64,000 bases of DNA from an uncultured bacterium (GTDB lineage Bacteria; Bacteroidota; Bacteroidia; Bacteroidales; Muribaculaceae): contig CAJMNI010000001.1 in NCBI GenBank assembly GCA_905214735.1, positions 62,001 to 126,000 on the forward strand, in the 5' to 3' direction. Numbering within the stretch: the stretch's first letter is position 1; the number at the start of each line of letters is the position of its first letter. The notes under the pieces are model-generated. The model had not been told where the DNA came from. It saw nothing but the letters and a program-made list of their open reading frames with translations, and ran no database searches. The translations under genes and the position numbers were made by a program. Below, piece by piece: positions 62,011 through 64,000 of the stretch.

Positions 62011-62120
62011 CTAAAAAACTGCCTTCTTGCCAATCAATTCCACTCTTTTTTACTATTTTTACTTTTAAACGTTTTAACATCAGGGAAAGGTTTCACCAGC
62101 CGCATTAAGAACATATCGTT

Positions 62121-62963
62121 ATGGCAAAAATCACATATATCCGGCATTCATGCTTTCTTCTGGAACTTCCGGAAGCGAATTTCATTTTCGACTATTGGCG
62201 CGATCCTCCCGCCTCGGGCTCTAAGTCGCGGGGAGAGATTCCGGAATTCATCAGACGTCTGCCGGAGGAAAAACCGCTTTATCTGCTTGTGAGCCACGGC
62301 CACAAGGATCATTACAATCCGGAAATATTCGGTTGGGCGGCGCATTTCGCCGACGCGCGCTTCATAGTGAGCAACGATGTCTGGAAGCGCTGCCGCCACA
62401 TCGCGAGCCCGACTTCGGTCTATCACGGGCCTCGCGTCGATCCGGAGCGTCTGGTTCGCCTGCTTCCCGGCGAGAGATTCTCGCAAGGGGATGTAAGCAT
62501 AAGCGCCTTTCCCTCCACCGATATCGGCAACAGCTATATGGTCATCGCCGGAGGAAAACGCATTTTCCACGCCGGCGACCTCAACGCCTGGATATGGCTC
62601 GAGGAGAGCAGCGAGCAGGAGATCCGCAAGGCTATGGGGGATTACCGCGCCTGCCTGCGCAGCGTGGCCGAAAGTTTCGCCGGCGACTCCGGTGAGGTGC
62701 CACCGCCTGAAAAACGTCACATTGATTTTGCTTTCTTTCCGGTCGATTCGCGCCTCGGGAAGGATTATTTCACCGGCGCCCGGATTTTCGTCAGGGAGTT
62801 CAATGTGGCCCATTTCTTCCCGATGCATTTCGGACTGGGAGACGAGGCCGAACAGCGGCAGCGCTGCGATGACGCACTGAAGTTCTCCCTCTATGCCAAT
62901 CCCGACCGGGGAGAATACATTCCCCTCGCCTCCCCGTTCGCCACCTTCCTCGACAATGACTGA
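62121..62963 (+). CDS. MBL-fold metal-dependent hydrolase
   Basis: The 280-residue protein has the metallo-beta-lactamase fold motif SHGHKDHYNPE (HxHxDH), preceded by ITYIRHSCFLLELPEANFIF and followed by FHAGDLNAWIW and FFPVDSRLG. It resembles the UPF0173/UlaG-like branch. No signal peptide is present, so it is likely cytoplasmic; the substrate is unknown. The stop codon lies inside the first copy of an 18-base tandem repeat. The gene is flanked by divergent and convergent neighbours and appears to be a single-gene unit. Confidence 0.85.
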   Translation: MAKITYIRHSCFLLELPEANFIFDYWRDPPASGSKSRGEIPEFIRRLPEEKPLYLLVSHGHKDHYNPEIFGWAAHFADARFIVSNDVWKRCRHIASPTSVYHGPRVDPERLVRLLPGERFSQGDVSISAFPSTDIGNSYMVIAGGKRIFHAGDLNAWIWLEESSEQEIRKAMGDYRACLRSVAESFAGDSGEVPPPEKRHIDFAFFPVDSRLGKDYFTGARIFVREFNVAHFFPMHFGLGDEAEQRQRCDDALKFSLYANPDRGEYIPLASPFATFLDND

Positions 62964-63004
62964 GGCCGCGACAATGACTGAGGCCTCGACAACGACTGAG
63001 GCCG
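62951..63004. repeat. Three 18-base tandem repeats over the MBL-gene stop codon
   Basis: CGACAATGACTGAGGCCG (62951..62968) is followed by two copies with one difference each (62969..62986 and 62987..63004). Each copy carries the same in-frame TGA, so the protein end is unaffected. The repeat ends 10 bases before the corA stop on the other strand. Confidence 0.85.
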
Positions 63005-63014
63005 CGTAAAGAAA

Positions 63015-63935
63015 TCAGAGCCAGCGGAAACGGCGCAGAAGCCAATAGACTATCCCCGACAGGCAGAGCGACGCGCAGACTATCGCCGGGAGCACCCACG
63101 CATGGTTGCCGTAGCTGATCTCGACGTTCATGCCGTAGAAGCTCGCCACCAGAGTCGGTATCATCAGCACGATCGAGATGCCGGTCATCTTTTTCATTAT
63201 GTCGTTGACGTTGTTGCTGATGATCGACTCGAAGGAATCGAGCATTCCGGCAAGGATCTGGGTGTAGATCTTCACTGTGTTCGACGCCTGGCTAAGCTCG
63301 ATTTCGACATCCTCGAGCAGGTCGGCGTCGTAGCTCTGGTTGTAGATGTGTCTCACCCGGCCGAGAAGCACCTCGTTTCCCTGGATCGACGTGTTGAAGT
63401 AGACAAGAGTGTTTTGCTGCATCATCAGGCGCAGCAGGTCTTCGTTGCGCACGCTTCTCTCCAGCTGGGTTTCTGAAGCCGCGATCGTGCGGTTGATCTC
63501 TTTCAGATAGGTCAGGAACCAATAGGTGGAGCTGTAGATGAGCCTCAGGATGAAGTCGGCTTCGGAGGTGATGGCGATTCCCTTGCGGCGGGTGTGGTTG
63601 ATGAAGTCGGGGATCAGTTCGGTGTAATGATAGCAGATGGTCACCACGATCTCGTTGTTGGTGACGATTCCGATCGGCACGGTGATAAAAGGGGTTCTCC
63701 CCTCCTTGCTTCTGACCGGAACCCGCAGGATGATGAGTTTCCAGGCGCCGTTCCGTTCGGCGCGGGGCCGCTCGTCGATATCCGCCACGCTGTCGAGAAA
63801 CTCGGCGGGCATCCCGAAGTCGTCGAGGAGCATCCTGACATCGTCGGCGTCGGGGCACTCCACATTGACCCAGCAATGCGGCTGCCATTCGCTGTGTTCC
63901 ACAAACCCGTTCTCGTTCCTGAGAAATTTTATCAT
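63015..63935 (-). CDS. corA: CorA-type magnesium/divalent cation transporter
   Basis: The 306-residue protein starts at MIKFLRNENG (63935); the frame upstream runs into a hairpin. A long soluble N-terminal domain, largely helical from about residue 130, is followed by two membrane helices near the C-terminus. The signature GMN occurs in VASFYGMNVEISYG between them. CorA pentamers admit Mg2+ or, in some branches, Co2+ or Zn2+. The C-terminal tail RRFRWL is basic, as is usual. The family is certain; ion selectivity is not. Confidence 0.92.
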   Translation of the reverse strand: MIKFLRNENGFVEHSEWQPHCWVNVECPDADDVRMLLDDFGMPAEFLDSVADIDERPRAERNGAWKLIILRVPVRSKEGRTPFITVPIGIVTNNEIVVTICYHYTELIPDFINHTRRKGIAITSEADFILRLIYSSTYWFLTYLKEINRTIAASETQLERSVRNEDLLRLMMQQNTLVYFNTSIQGNEVLLGRVRHIYNQSYDADLLEDVEIELSQASNTVKIYTQILAGMLDSFESIISNNVNDIMKKMTGISIVLMIPTLVASFYGMNVEISYGNHAWVLPAIVCASLCLSGIVYWLLRRFRWL

Positions 63936-63944
63936 AGTCAGTAG

Positions 63945-63981
63945 CTTGGCTTTTGCCGACCGACGGTCGGCAAAAGCCAAG
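63945..63981. promoter_or_regulatory. Perfect 18-bp inverted repeat just upstream of corA
   Basis: CTTGGCTTTTGCCGACCG (63945..63962) and CGGTCGGCAAAAGCCAAG (63964..63981) pair without mismatch around a single A. It ends 9 bases before the corA ATG. On the minus strand no U tract follows; on the plus strand TATTATTTC follows. It could be the terminator of a unit beyond the right edge or a translational control hairpin for corA. Confidence 0.6.
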
Positions 63982-64000
63982 TATTATTTCGATTCCCCTT

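Overview
The window looks like chromosomal DNA of a Bacteroidales gut bacterium, most likely a Muribaculaceae-type organism; that family-level guess is inference. Many promoters fit the Bacteroidota -33/-7 form (TTTG, about 19 bases, TAnnTTTG). Several genes belong to families largely confined to this phylum (DUF3098, DUF4492, DUF4924, DUF3256, GSCFA). Type IX secretion (T9SS) is present: the left edge cuts the sortase PorU, PorE lies at 9606..11600, and eight large secreted proteins end in T9SS-type C-terminal sorting domains (CTDs).

Layout. 1..3509 (minus): partial porU, a GH25 muramidase-like protein and a polytopic GT-C-like membrane protein. 3582..8167 (plus): three tandem paralogous polytopic membrane proteins, the middle one needing a -1 frameshift at an A8 run. 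8259..15633 (plus): hpt, adk, porE, a GSCFA protein, gltX and the Kdo transferase gene waaA. 15758..25945: three large fibronectin-III/choice-of-anchor-J proteins with CTDs, the first two divergent. 26021..29177 (minus): DEAD-box helicase, DUF3256 protein and MazG-like protein. 29507..31429 (minus): GH5 mannanase-like enzyme with a CTD.

31658..44480 (minus) is the most interesting part. A cobalamin riboswitch with its own terminator precedes a tightly packed six-gene operon: a BtuB-type TonB-dependent receptor, a BtuG-like surface lipoprotein, a second lipoprotein, and three CTD-bearing proteins. One of these, 1706 residues long, combines a GYRWDG domain, BspA-type leucine-rich repeats and a BtuG/DUF5074-like propeller. 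This suggests a vitamin B12 capture system that is partly exported by the T9SS.

44596..48255: tRNA-Gly(CCC), a probable short RNA, an LRR protein with a CTD and a secreted TIM-barrel glycosidase-like protein. 48861..53447: DUF4492 protein, then the conserved minus block ftsX, DUF3098, uppP, truB, queA. 53733..58415 (plus): mtaB, a GT-C-like membrane protein, a GT2 glycosyltransferase and surE, followed by a probable 6S-like small RNA. 58883..63935: prfC, rfbD, a DUF4924 protein, an MBL-fold hydrolase and corA.

Most long open frames antisense to these genes are shadows produced by GC-rich third codon positions and are left out. No CRISPR array, insertion sequence or prophage was seen.
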